Under the pieces are notes generated by a model. The model was not told the origin of the DNA, searched no databases, and saw nothing but the letters and a program-made list of their open reading frames with translations. 29,716 nucleotides of DNA. Source: CAYIHX01 sp964363305 (GTDB lineage Bacteria; Bdellovibrionota; UBA1018). Shown here one piece after another: positions 6,469 to 14,421 of this stretch. The first letter of the stretch is position 1. Every line of letters begins with the position of its first letter. The stretch lies in assembly GCA_964363305.1 (NCBI GenBank), contig CAYIHX010000041.1, forward strand, positions 1 through 29,716. The letters are read 5' to 3'. The position numbers and the translations under genes were made by a program.

Positions 6469-8136
6469 ATGCAATTTCGAATGGGTCCGTGGCTTGAGTT
6501 GGGTCTTGCGGTTTTGGCTCTCACACCAATGGTAGCCGAGGCGGTTCCGACTCGTACGGAAGCCTACCGCAACGATTCCCTGGGTGTGGTGGTTTATCGG
6601 GACAGCGAGGACGACCAAATCTTTTGGTACTTGCCGATGGTTCGCCTCTTTCAGGTCGATGGGGTGACCCAGTTTCGCAAAAGGGTAAATGCCGAGGGGA
6701 ATGTGCTGTTCTCCTTTTATCTCGTCCCGGAGTTCCCAGATGAAGTTGCCCGATTTATCGCAAACGAGATCCCGGGGCTGCACAGCCGGAGTCAGCTTCG
6801 TCCCGTCTATGCGAAAAAATTCGGAATTCAGGTTCGCCTTTTCAACTTACTCGCCATGAGTGATGACGTAACGGACTATCGGTACTTGAATCAGCCCCAG
6901 CTCGTGCGTTTGACGCTCACACCGGACCAAGCTGCTGATTTTGAGGATCTTTTTTCAATACATCCCGGCGTTCCGGCGAATTTGATCGTACATTTCGAGG
7001 CCGAGCGGGTGTCCAAATACCTGTCGATCGAATTGACGTATAAGGAAGTCTACGATGCGATGAGGATCTCGGCGTCTGGCCGGTACACTTTCACGCGGGC
7101 CGAGATCGAGTCCGGAATCTCGAATTACCTTTCTAATAAGTATCTGACGATTCGTCGAAAGGGCGACATTCAGATTCCGCAGATCGTAGAGCGCGTCATT
7201 GCGGAATGCTTTACGCCCGCTCTGCGTCCGACGGCTCCGACGTCCCCATCCCGTGGTGGGGGGGGAGCGCGCCGCATGGGGTTGGGACAGAGTTTCAGGG
7301 CGGATTGGATTCAGGATGCGGATGATATTGAGCTTTCTGCCGAGGAGATTGTTCGCCAAGTGGTGGACGACCAAAGGGAAGATGCCTTCCTGTTCTCGGC
7401 ACCCGGTGAGCCCGGTGAGGACGATGACGACACCGATCTTCCCGTTCGGCCGAGCCCCTCCGTTCCGCCTCCCAATGGTGCGGCGCCGGTGCGGCCGAGC
7501 GCGCCTTCTGGGGTCGGTGCTCCATCAGGAGCGCCAGGAAGCGATCTCCAGTTCTCTTTCAAGCAAGAGCTAGCTGAGCGTGATGAGCGATTTCTGTATT
7601 TGGAACAAGAAATGAAAGACACTCAGGAGATTTCGGTCATTCCTGCCTACTTGGTTGAGCGTCCCCGCGCGCTGAATGTTCCCGTTGTTTCCGCCTTGGA
7701 GACCCGCAATATCATCATTCGTCATGATGCCGAGCGTGATTATCCAGAAGGCACTGGAATTCAGGTTCACACGGGGCAGCAATGGACCGTTTCCGCTGCC
7801 TTCACTTGGTTTTCAAAGACCAGTGAGCGGGAAGAGCGGGTGACCGCTTACCGGTGGGATCCAGAGTGGCCGAGTCCGCTTCCGGACCTCTACTTTCGTG
7901 TGGGAAGTGGCCCCTGGCGCTCGGTCAATGGACGCGCCTCGATCGGAGAGGGCACGTTCGAAGAAGGTGAGATTGAATTCTACATTGACCGTGAGGCGCT
8001 CTGGGCCAAGCTTCCCGAGCGATTCCGAAAGTCCAGAGCGCACGGTCTCTTCGGACCGGTCTATCCCTATTCGCTGTTCTATCCCGAGTTTCATATTCGC
8101 CTGACTGGCTATCGGGTGGAGCATAGAACGCGCTGA
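6469..8136 (+). CDS. Secreted protein of unknown function with acidic proline-rich linker
   Basis: This is a 555-residue protein I do not recognise. ATG 6469 is preceded at good spacing by GGGGAAGG; an in-frame GTG at 6460 lies within that site and is less likely. Residues 1-26 form a Sec signal peptide ending in MVAEA. Residues of about 30-245 are a mixed alpha/beta N-terminal domain. Residues 246-370 are low-complexity: SRGGGGARR, then GEPGEDDDDTD, then a proline- and alanine-rich stretch. A second domain follows, containing a short coiled-coil-like run (ELAERDERFLYLEQEMKD) and a C-terminal beta-rich part with many aromatic residues. Only one cysteine is seen. The layout suggests two periplasmic or surface domains joined by a flexible spacer. 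It shares its upstream region with the pseudo-deacetylase. Confidence 0.7.
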   Translation: MQFRMGPWLELGLAVLALTPMVAEAVPTRTEAYRNDSLGVVVYRDSEDDQIFWYLPMVRLFQVDGVTQFRKRVNAEGNVLFSFYLVPEFPDEVARFIANEIPGLHSRSQLRPVYAKKFGIQVRLFNLLAMSDDVTDYRYLNQPQLVRLTLTPDQAADFEDLFSIHPGVPANLIVHFEAERVSKYLSIELTYKEVYDAMRISASGRYTFTRAEIESGISNYLSNKYLTIRRKGDIQIPQIVERVIAECFTPALRPTAPTSPSRGGGGARRMGLGQSFRADWIQDADDIELSAEEIVRQVVDDQREDAFLFSAPGEPGEDDDDTDLPVRPSPSVPPPNGAAPVRPSAPSGVGAPSGAPGSDLQFSFKQELAERDERFLYLEQEMKDTQEISVIPAYLVERPRALNVPVVSALETRNIIIRHDAERDYPEGTGIQVHTGQQWTVSAAFTWFSKTSEREERVTAYRWDPEWPSPLPDLYFRVGSGPWRSVNGRASIGEGTFEEGEIEFYIDREALWAKLPERFRKSRAHGLFGPVYPYSLFYPEFHIRLTGYRVEHRTR

Positions 8137-8147
8137 GACATCCTCCG

Positions 8148-8169
8148 AAAAGGAGCCTCCCCCTTTTTT
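8148..8169 (+). terminator. Possible intrinsic terminator after the 555-aa secreted protein
   Basis: AAAAGG at 8148-8153 pairs with CCTTTT at 8162-8167 across an 8-base loop, and the T run extends to 8169. The stem is AT-rich and short, so this is a weak candidate. Its position just after the stop and before the act promoter region fits. Confidence 0.35.
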
Positions 8170-8181
8170 CTAAACTTCCTG

Positions 8182-8235
8182 TTGGGATTCCTGCGGGTTG
8201 CGATTACAGTAGAAAACAAACCAAAGTAGTTTGTT
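8182..8235 (+). promoter_or_regulatory. Candidate promoter and operator of the act (alternative complex III) operon
   Basis: TTGGGA at 8182-8187 and TACAGT at 8205-8210 are each 4/6 matches to the sigma-70 boxes and are separated by 17 bp. Immediately downstream, AACAAAC at 8215-8221 and GTTTGTT at 8229-8235 form a perfect 7-bp inverted repeat with a 7-bp spacer, placed over the expected transcription start. That position suits a repressor operator. The regulator is unknown. Confidence 0.4.
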
Positions 8236-8304
8236 GAGTAGTTAACGGTTCCGGCAGCGGCGGCGTTCCGTTGTCCGTAATCCGCAGAACGGGTGGTGCT
8301 TGCA

Positions 8305-8898
8305 ATGCAAGGGAAGGCTTCCAGTCCTCTCAAATTAGTTCTCATTGTCGCGGTTCCGGTCCTTTTAGTGGCCGGTGCGGCTCTCGCTTGGGTTTTTCCG
8401 TCGGCATCCAATCAGGGATATGCTCCCGATCAGCCCATCCCATTCAGTCACAAATTGCATGCGGGCGATAACAAGATTGCTTGTCTCTATTGTCACTCAG
8501 GTGCGGAGAAGTCGCAGCACGCTTCCGTCCCTTCGGTGGGCTTGTGCATGAATTGCCATAGGGCAGTTAAGACGGAGAGTCCGTGGATTCAGAAGCTCAC
8601 TCAGGCTTACGAAAAAGGTGAGCCGATTGAATGGGTTCGGATTCACGAGCTGCCCGATCACGTTCGCTTTACACATGCACGCCACGTGAATGCCGGTGTG
8701 ACTTGTCAGACTTGTCATGGGCCAGTCGAAACTTTGGAGAAGCTCCATCAGAGTGCTCCGTTGACGATGGGCTGGTGCATCGACTGCCATCGAGGCGAAT
8801 CAACGCCGAAGGCGATTTTGAAGCGTAAGTTCCCGGGTGAACCTAATCCGCACGGCAAGGCAGTGGCTTCGGTCAACTGTGCTGTCTGCCATTACTGA
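8305..8898 (+). CDS. actA: Alternative complex III subunit ActA, pentahaem cytochrome c
   Basis: ActA is the periplasmic electron-exit subunit of alternative complex III, which oxidises quinol and reduces cytochrome c or an oxidase. The product is 197 residues. One N-terminal transmembrane helix (about 11-30) anchors it, and five CxxCH haem sites follow at Cys60, 81, 134, 158 and 192 (CLYCH, CMNCH, CQTCH, CIDCH, CAVCH). That matches the known pentahaem ActA. Several additional histidines (HKLH, HARH) are candidate distal ligands. ATG 8305 is preferred over the in-frame GTG at 8293; neither has an ideal ribosome site. It is the first gene of the act operon, and actB begins 25 bp downstream. 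Confidence 0.93.
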   Translation: MQGKASSPLKLVLIVAVPVLLVAGAALAWVFPSASNQGYAPDQPIPFSHKLHAGDNKIACLYCHSGAEKSQHASVPSVGLCMNCHRAVKTESPWIQKLTQAYEKGEPIEWVRIHELPDHVRFTHARHVNAGVTCQTCHGPVETLEKLHQSAPLTMGWCIDCHRGESTPKAILKRKFPGEPNPHGKAVASVNCAVCHY

Positions 8899-8923
8899 TT
8901 TTTTTGCGAACGGAAGAAGAGCG

Positions 8924-11900
8924 ATGAGCATGGAACATGTTGATAACCAGTCGCAGACCCCAGACTCTGAGAATCAGCTGCTGCCGCGGCATTGGATTGG
9001 TCCGGAAGAGTTAGATCTCTCCTATTGGGCGGATGAGACTATCCGTGAAAAACGGTCCCAGGAATTCCACGATCGGCCGATCGAGACGATTGCGATGATC
9101 GATAAGATCGACACGAAGGGTGTGGCGCGTCGTGAATTTTTGACCTTGATGGGCGCGAGCATGGCGATGGCGTCTTTTGCATGCGCTCGTCGTCCGGTTC
9201 ATAAAATCATTCCTTATGTGGTGAAGCCGGAAGAGCTGACTCCTGGCAACGCAAACTTTTACGCGTCGACGGATCCCACGACCGGTTACGGCCTTTTGGT
9301 GAAGACTCGTGAGGGGCGTCCCATTAAGCTGGAGGGGAATTCCGAGCATCCCTTGAATCGCGGCGCTTTGACGGCTCGAGGTCAGGCGTCGTTGCTTGAC
9401 CTGTATGATACGGAGCGTTTACGGGAAGCTGCGATCGGGGATCGTCAGGGGAACCACAAGGCGACTTCATTGCCTGAAGTCGATGCGGCGGTCGTGGCCA
9501 AACTTAAGGCAAATGTCGGTAAAGTGCGTATTCTGACCGGACCGGTGCTTGGGGATTCAACACGCAAGTTGATCGGGGAGTTTAACCGTTCTTTCGGCGC
9601 TCAGCATGTCGAGTTCGACCTCCTGGGGCTTGATGACGTGGTCGACGGTCAGGTCGAGGCTTACGGTACGTCGGTCCTTCCTGCGTATCGTTTCGATGAG
9701 GCGGACGTCATTGTCTCTTTAGGGGCGGACTTTTTAGGCACCTGGCCCTTCTCGTTGGAGGCTTCTCGTCAGTTCATGGCGAAGCGCAAGCTGAACGAGA
9801 AAGACTCGAAGCACTCCAAGATGTCGAAGCTCGTGACCTTCGAGCCTACCATGACAGTGACGGGAGCGAACTCAGACGAACGTTTTGGCGTGAGGCCGGG
9901 TGACGAGGCTCGAGTGGGTTTGGCCCTCGCTTACGAGTTGATTGTGAATCAGAAAGTGACCCGTTATGCGGGAGATCTGGGCATTGTTTCGGCTCTTGCC
10001 GGTTATCGCCCTGAGGCGATCGCCACCGAAATCGGTGTCGAGGCCAAGGTGATTCGCGATGCGGCTGCGCAACTTTGGGAGGCACGCGGCCGGTCTCTGG
10101 TCGTGGCCGGAGGGATTGCGACTCGTACTCAGAGCGCGCGGGCCCTTCATGCTGTCGTGAATCTTTTGAATTCCGCGCTCGATAACGAAGGAAAGACTGT
10201 AGATGGTACGGCGAACTATGCTCCTCGTCGCGGCGACGGCTTTGCTGGCGTCGCCCGTCTCGTTCAAGAGATGCAAGCGGGGTCGGTAGGGGTTCTGGTC
10301 GTTTCCGGCATCAATCCCTGTTACCTGCTTGAGGCGGTGGGCTTTGAGCAGGCCCTTGCTAAGGTGGGAACGGTGATCGTGTCGGCGACGACGGCCGATG
10401 AAACCGTGCGCCGCGCTGATTTCGTGTTGGCGGATTTGCATTTCCTTGAAAACTGGGGTGATGCCCAGGTTCGCAAGGGGTACGTCAGTCTTCAGCAGCC
10501 GGTTATCGCTCCGATTCACGCCGGATGCAGAGGGTTTCAGGATTCTTTGCTTGCCTGGTCGGGCCGGAAGGAAGTGTTTCACGATTTTCTCAAGGCGCAT
10601 TGGAAAGAAACTGTTTATCGCGAGGCGGGCGCGTCGGCGGATTTCGAGACTTTTTGGGAAGGTGCGCTCAGGGAGGGGGTGATCGACTTGTTCGCGGCGA
10701 AGGGCATTCAACCGAAAGCTTCGGCACGAACGTTTAGGTCAGCCAGTTTGTCTGCTTTGCCGAAATATGCGTCTCAACCTGCCGAGGCGTTATCCCTGGT
10801 CTTGTATCCGACGATGGCAATGCACGACGGCTCTCAGGCGGGCAATGCCTGGCTGCAGGAGATGCCAGATCCGATTTCTACAGTGACTTGGGACAATTAT
10901 CTGAATGTGGGGCCTGCTCTCGCGAAGAATATGGGCTTCGCGAAGAATGAAATCGTGAAGATCGTGGTGGCGGAGGCGACGTTCGAACTTCCGGTGAATG
11001 TTCAGCCGGGCATGCATCCGTACGCAGTGAGTGTCGCGGTCGGCTATGGCCGTACGGCGGCGGGCAAGGTGGGAACGGGTGTAGGCGTGAGCGCCTACGG
11101 CTTGATTTCGGCTCGCGGTAATCAGTTGGTATTCTCCGGTCAGAAGGTCAGTCTATCGCGCACGGGCAAGCTGTACAAATTGGCGGAGACGCAATGGCAT
11201 CACGCGACTGAGAATCGACCGGTGATCAACGATATCACGCTGGCTCAGTTCAAGAATGATGCGACCACCGCGAATCACACGGACCCGCATCTCAGAATGG
11301 ATCCGATTCCCACGATGTGGCCTCGGTTTGAATACAAGGGGTATCGCTGGGGCATGGCGGTCGATCTTTCCGCCTGTACAGGATGTGGAGCCTGCGTCAT
11401 CGCCTGTCAGGCTGAAAATAATATTCCCATTGTCGGTCGCTCGAATGTTCGAGTTTCGCGCGAAATGCACTGGATTCGAATCGATCGTTACTATGCAGGC
11501 AATCCAGATCAACCGACCGTCGTTTTTCAGCCGATGTTGTGTCAGCATTGCGAGAACGCGCCATGTGAGACCGTTTGTCCTGTTTTGGCGACGGTCCATG
11601 ACGACGAGGGCACGAATAATCAGGTATACAATCGTTGCGTTGGAACCCGCTATTGCCAAAATAACTGCCCTTATAAGGTTCGACGCTTTAACTTCTTCGA
11701 TCATTGGAAGAACTATGATGGCACTTTGAATCTGGTATTTAATCCGGACGTAACCGTGCGCTCGCGCGGGATCATGGAGAAATGCTCGTTCTGCATTCAA
11801 CGCATCCACAAGGCGAAAGATGATGCGGTGCTTGCGGGCGATAAGATTGCAGATGGGAATTTGAAGACGGCCTGTCAGCAGACTTGCGCGACGAATGCGA

Positions 11901-12073
11901 TTGTCTTCGGCGACATCAATGATCCGGAGACACAGGTTTCCAAGTTGGCGGCGGCTGGCCGGGCTTTCCGTTCGCTGGAAATCCTCAATGTACGTCCTTC
12001 GATCTCTTATCTCTCAAAGGTTCGAAATCGTAAGGATGGCGGCGGCCCTCACGGCGACAATCATCACGGTTAA
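8924..12073 (+). CDS. actB: Alternative complex III subunit ActB, MopB-like and iron-sulfur protein
   Basis: ActB is the large periplasmic subunit of alternative complex III and carries electrons through iron-sulfur clusters to the ActA haems. The product is 1049 residues, started at ATG 8924 behind GGAAGAAGAG. A twin-arginine motif (ARREFLTLMG, Arg69-Arg70) sits after a 68-residue leader and is followed by Cys87 in ASFAC, the 'Tat-variant' arrangement typical of this family. Residues of about 90-650 resemble a molybdopterin oxidoreductase that is not expected to hold molybdenum. The C-terminal part is ferredoxin-like, with CTGCGACVIAC from Cys818, CQHCENAPCETVCP from about Cys873, CSFCIQR, and CQQTCATNA, giving the expected three [4Fe-4S] sites plus one [3Fe-4S]-type site. 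In other operons actC follows; here actD follows after 20 bp. Confidence 0.95.
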   Translation: MSMEHVDNQSQTPDSENQLLPRHWIGPEELDLSYWADETIREKRSQEFHDRPIETIAMIDKIDTKGVARREFLTLMGASMAMASFACARRPVHKIIPYVVKPEELTPGNANFYASTDPTTGYGLLVKTREGRPIKLEGNSEHPLNRGALTARGQASLLDLYDTERLREAAIGDRQGNHKATSLPEVDAAVVAKLKANVGKVRILTGPVLGDSTRKLIGEFNRSFGAQHVEFDLLGLDDVVDGQVEAYGTSVLPAYRFDEADVIVSLGADFLGTWPFSLEASRQFMAKRKLNEKDSKHSKMSKLVTFEPTMTVTGANSDERFGVRPGDEARVGLALAYELIVNQKVTRYAGDLGIVSALAGYRPEAIATEIGVEAKVIRDAAAQLWEARGRSLVVAGGIATRTQSARALHAVVNLLNSALDNEGKTVDGTANYAPRRGDGFAGVARLVQEMQAGSVGVLVVSGINPCYLLEAVGFEQALAKVGTVIVSATTADETVRRADFVLADLHFLENWGDAQVRKGYVSLQQPVIAPIHAGCRGFQDSLLAWSGRKEVFHDFLKAHWKETVYREAGASADFETFWEGALREGVIDLFAAKGIQPKASARTFRSASLSALPKYASQPAEALSLVLYPTMAMHDGSQAGNAWLQEMPDPISTVTWDNYLNVGPALAKNMGFAKNEIVKIVVAEATFELPVNVQPGMHPYAVSVAVGYGRTAAGKVGTGVGVSAYGLISARGNQLVFSGQKVSLSRTGKLYKLAETQWHHATENRPVINDITLAQFKNDATTANHTDPHLRMDPIPTMWPRFEYKGYRWGMAVDLSACTGCGACVIACQAENNIPIVGRSNVRVSREMHWIRIDRYYAGNPDQPTVVFQPMLCQHCENAPCETVCPVLATVHDDEGTNNQVYNRCVGTRYCQNNCPYKVRRFNFFDHWKNYDGTLNLVFNPDVTVRSRGIMEKCSFCIQRIHKAKDDAVLAGDKIADGNLKTACQQTCATNAIVFGDINDPETQVSKLAAAGRAFRSLEILNVRPSISYLSKVRNRKDGGGPHGDNHHG

Positions 12074-12093
12074 GAAGGAAAGGGGAGATCATC

Positions 12094-12636
12094 ATGGCTC
12101 AAGAAAAAGAGCTGGCAGGAGTTTTGGGGTTTTTCGATGATTCTCACGCTTTGCTTGAGGCGACGAAAAAGACCCGCGACGCAAACTGGGAGCGATTCGA
12201 CGCCTATACGCCATTTCCGGTGCATGGCATGGAACACGCGGCCGGCTTGAAGCGCTCGTGGCTTCCTTATGTGACTTTCTGTGCGGGGTTGACTGGCTTA
12301 TGTTGCGCCTTCTGGCTGCAGTATTGGACGTCGGCGGTCAGTTGGCCCATTAATGTTGGTGGGAAGCCCCTGAATTCGTGGCCGGCATTTGTGCCAGTGG
12401 TGTTCGAGTTCACCGTGCTTTTTGCTGGGTTAGCGACGGTGGGCGCGATGTTTATCGTGAATCAGCTGCCAAATATTACCCGGCGGAGTTTTGATCCGGC
12501 TTTAACTCGAGACCGGTTTGCTTTGATTATCGAGCCTTCGAAGAAGACGGTTTTTGATTCCTCCCAGGCCGAAAATTTTTTGAAGGAACTCGGCGCTCGG
12601 GAAGTGCGCGCCGTGTATAACGAGGGGTGGTTCTGA
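12094..12636 (+). CDS. actD: Alternative complex III subunit ActD (DUF3341)
   Basis: This is a 180-residue membrane subunit of alternative complex III. It opens with the family's LAGVLGFFDDSHALLEATK segment, followed by YTPFPVHGME. Two transmembrane helices follow (about 57-80 and 108-132), and then a soluble tail (FALIIEP...VRAVYNEGWF). This layout is diagnostic of DUF3341/ActD. A strong AGGAAAGGGGAG ribosome site precedes the ATG. Only 20 bp separate it from actB, exactly where actC is normally found, so the operon skips that gene. The stop codon lies two bases before the start of actE, pointing to translational coupling. Confidence 0.92.
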   Translation: MAQEKELAGVLGFFDDSHALLEATKKTRDANWERFDAYTPFPVHGMEHAAGLKRSWLPYVTFCAGLTGLCCAFWLQYWTSAVSWPINVGGKPLNSWPAFVPVVFEFTVLFAGLATVGAMFIVNQLPNITRRSFDPALTRDRFALIIEPSKKTVFDSSQAENFLKELGAREVRAVYNEGWF

Positions 12637-12638
12637 AT

Positions 12639-13196
12639 ATGAGACAGGCGCTGCTCATCGCATCGGTAGCTATGGTTGGGGCACTGGCTGGCTGTAGCAA
12701 GCATACGAAGCCAAATTTCGTTTATATGCCTGACATGGCCTATAGTCCGGCCCTTAAGGCTCAGGAGGTCGGGGCGAATCGTTATCCTCCCGCCGGAACA
12801 GTGCCGCGTGGTTTTCAGAGCTACAGGTATGCCAATGAGACGGCGGAAGTTGCGGGAAAGCGTCTCCGGAATCCTCTTCGGAGAACGTCTGACGTCCTGG
12901 TGCGCGGTAAGGCCATGTACGACACTCATTGCATCGTTTGTCACGGACCTGGCGGGGAAGGGGATGGTACCATCGTCCCGAAGTTTCCGAGGCCTCCATC
13001 GTTGCATTCGGATAAGGTTCGAAACTGGTCGGATGGGGCGATCTTTCATGTGATTACGATCGGTCAAAATTTGATGCCAAGTTACAAAGCGCAGGTGGAT
13101 CCGGCTGACCGCTGGGCAATTATTCATTATACTCGGGCGCTCCAACGCGCGAAGAACCCGACGGCTGAAGATCTTCGCGTGGCTGAAGCCCGCTGA
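12639..13196 (+). CDS. actE: Alternative complex III subunit ActE, monohaem cytochrome c lipoprotein
   Basis: ActE is the monohaem cytochrome subunit of alternative complex III. The 185-residue product has a lipoprotein signal with the lipobox LAGC (Cys19), so it is predicted to be lipid-anchored on the periplasmic side. The haem site is CIVCH (Cys98, Cys101, His102), and GQNLMPSY supplies the likely axial Met146. The linker between the lipid anchor and haem domain holds the usual family segment with MPDM and RYPPAGTVPRG. ATG 12639 is used; GAGGGG at 12622-12627, inside the end of actD, is the ribosome site. It could pass electrons directly to the caa3 oxidase. Confidence 0.93.
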   Translation: MRQALLIASVAMVGALAGCSKHTKPNFVYMPDMAYSPALKAQEVGANRYPPAGTVPRGFQSYRYANETAEVAGKRLRNPLRRTSDVLVRGKAMYDTHCIVCHGPGGEGDGTIVPKFPRPPSLHSDKVRNWSDGAIFHVITIGQNLMPSYKAQVDPADRWAIIHYTRALQRAKNPTAEDLRVAEAR

Positions 13197-13212
13197 TAGG
13201 GAGAAGAAAAAC

Positions 13213-14415
13213 ATGTCTGCTCATGGTGAATGGAAAGAAGTTCGGAACCCTGGCCCTTTTCAGTTTCCGGGAACGGTGAAGACGGTATTCTTGATTTTCC
13301 TGGTCGTTGGGATTGCCTCGTTCGGCGGGGGGTTAGCGTTGGAAAGGAAGCGGGCCTGGTTCAGCTTCCTGCAAGGGCACTTTTATTTTCTATCATTGGC
13401 CTTGGGGGGCTTATTTTTCGCGGCCGTTCAGTGGTTGACCAGTGCGATGTGGTCTGCTCCGGTTCGTCGAATCAGCGAATCGTTCACGGCCTATTTGCCG
13501 ATCGTTTTTATCACGACCATCGCGTTGTATTTCGGGCTTCATGATCTTTATATCTGGACAGATCCGGCCCATGTACGGGGTGATGCGATTCTCGAGCACA
13601 AGGCGGGCTACCTGAATGCCACGTTTTTCCTCGTTCGAAATCTGGTCGCCGTCGCCATTTGGGTATTTTTCGCGCGCAAATTTGTAGGCAATTCCTTGAG
13701 GCAAGACCTCACCAAGGATGCGCGCCTCACTCTTTCGAATAGATCCTGGTCGCCCGCGTTTTTGATCTTGTTTGGCATCACATACACCATGGCGGCGTTC
13801 GATCAGCTGATGTCTCTTGATCCCCATTGGTTCAGTACGATGTTTGGAGTGTATTGCTTTGCCGGGATGTTTTACATCACGCTGGCTGCGATTGCGATTG
13901 TCACCATCTACCTTCGGCGCCAGGGTGCACTGCAGGGCATCGTGAATGAAAATCATCTTCACGACCTCGGCAAGTTCATGTTTGCGTTCTCAGTTTTCTA
14001 TGCCTACATCGCTTTTTCCCAGTTCATGCTCATTTGGTACGCCAATTTGCCTGAAGAGACGGGCTACTTTCTCCGCCGCATGAATGGCTCCTGGATGTGG
14101 ATTACGGTATTTTTACTGATTGGAAAATTTCTCGTTCCTTTTATTTGGCTCCTTCCTCGAGAAGCCAAGCGCGACGAGAAGACTTTGGTCCGTGTCGGGA
14201 TTTGGATGCTGATCGCTCACTGGGTCGATATTTTTTGGCTCGTCGGTCCGGAGTTTTCGGCTCAGGCCCCTCAGCTGGGTTGGATTGAGATCGGAACCTC
14301 GCTCGGTTTTCTGGGGGTCTTCGGTCTTGTCGTGACGCGCTTCTTGTCGAGAAACAATGTGCTCGCGATCGGGGATCCTCGCCTGGCGGAATCGGTTCAC
14401 GGGCACCATCAGTAG
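13213..14415 (+). CDS. actF: Alternative complex III subunit ActF, NrfD-like membrane protein
   Basis: This is a 400-residue integral membrane protein with about ten hydrophobic helices, the NrfD/PsrC-like subunit that ends standard act clusters. Recognisable ActF landmarks are the PRRISESFTAYLP-like loop, FGLHDLYIWTDP, AFDQLMSLDPHWFSTMFG, FAFSVFYAYIAFSQFMLIWYANLPEE, and LLPREAKR near the end. It resembles ActF rather than ActC by length (ActC is usually about 450-490 residues) and by these segments. In known complexes ActC and ActF are paired membrane modules and ActC carries the quinol site. With ActC absent here, either ActF has taken that role or ActC is encoded elsewhere. GGGAGAAG precedes the ATG. 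The gene converges on the HD-GYP gene six bases later. Confidence 0.93.
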   Translation: MSAHGEWKEVRNPGPFQFPGTVKTVFLIFLVVGIASFGGGLALERKRAWFSFLQGHFYFLSLALGGLFFAAVQWLTSAMWSAPVRRISESFTAYLPIVFITTIALYFGLHDLYIWTDPAHVRGDAILEHKAGYLNATFFLVRNLVAVAIWVFFARKFVGNSLRQDLTKDARLTLSNRSWSPAFLILFGITYTMAAFDQLMSLDPHWFSTMFGVYCFAGMFYITLAAIAIVTIYLRRQGALQGIVNENHLHDLGKFMFAFSVFYAYIAFSQFMLIWYANLPEETGYFLRRMNGSWMWITVFLLIGKFLVPFIWLLPREAKRDEKTLVRVGIWMLIAHWVDIFWLVGPEFSAQAPQLGWIEIGTSLGFLGVFGLVVTRFLSRNNVLAIGDPRLAESVHGHHQ

Positions 14416-14421
14416 CGCCCG

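Noticed and set aside
9872..10711. Long open frame on the minus strand inside actB
   Set aside because: It lies wholly antisense to a strongly supported gene, has a composition typical of a shadow frame (rich in Arg, His, Ser), and has no ribosome site or recognisable motif.
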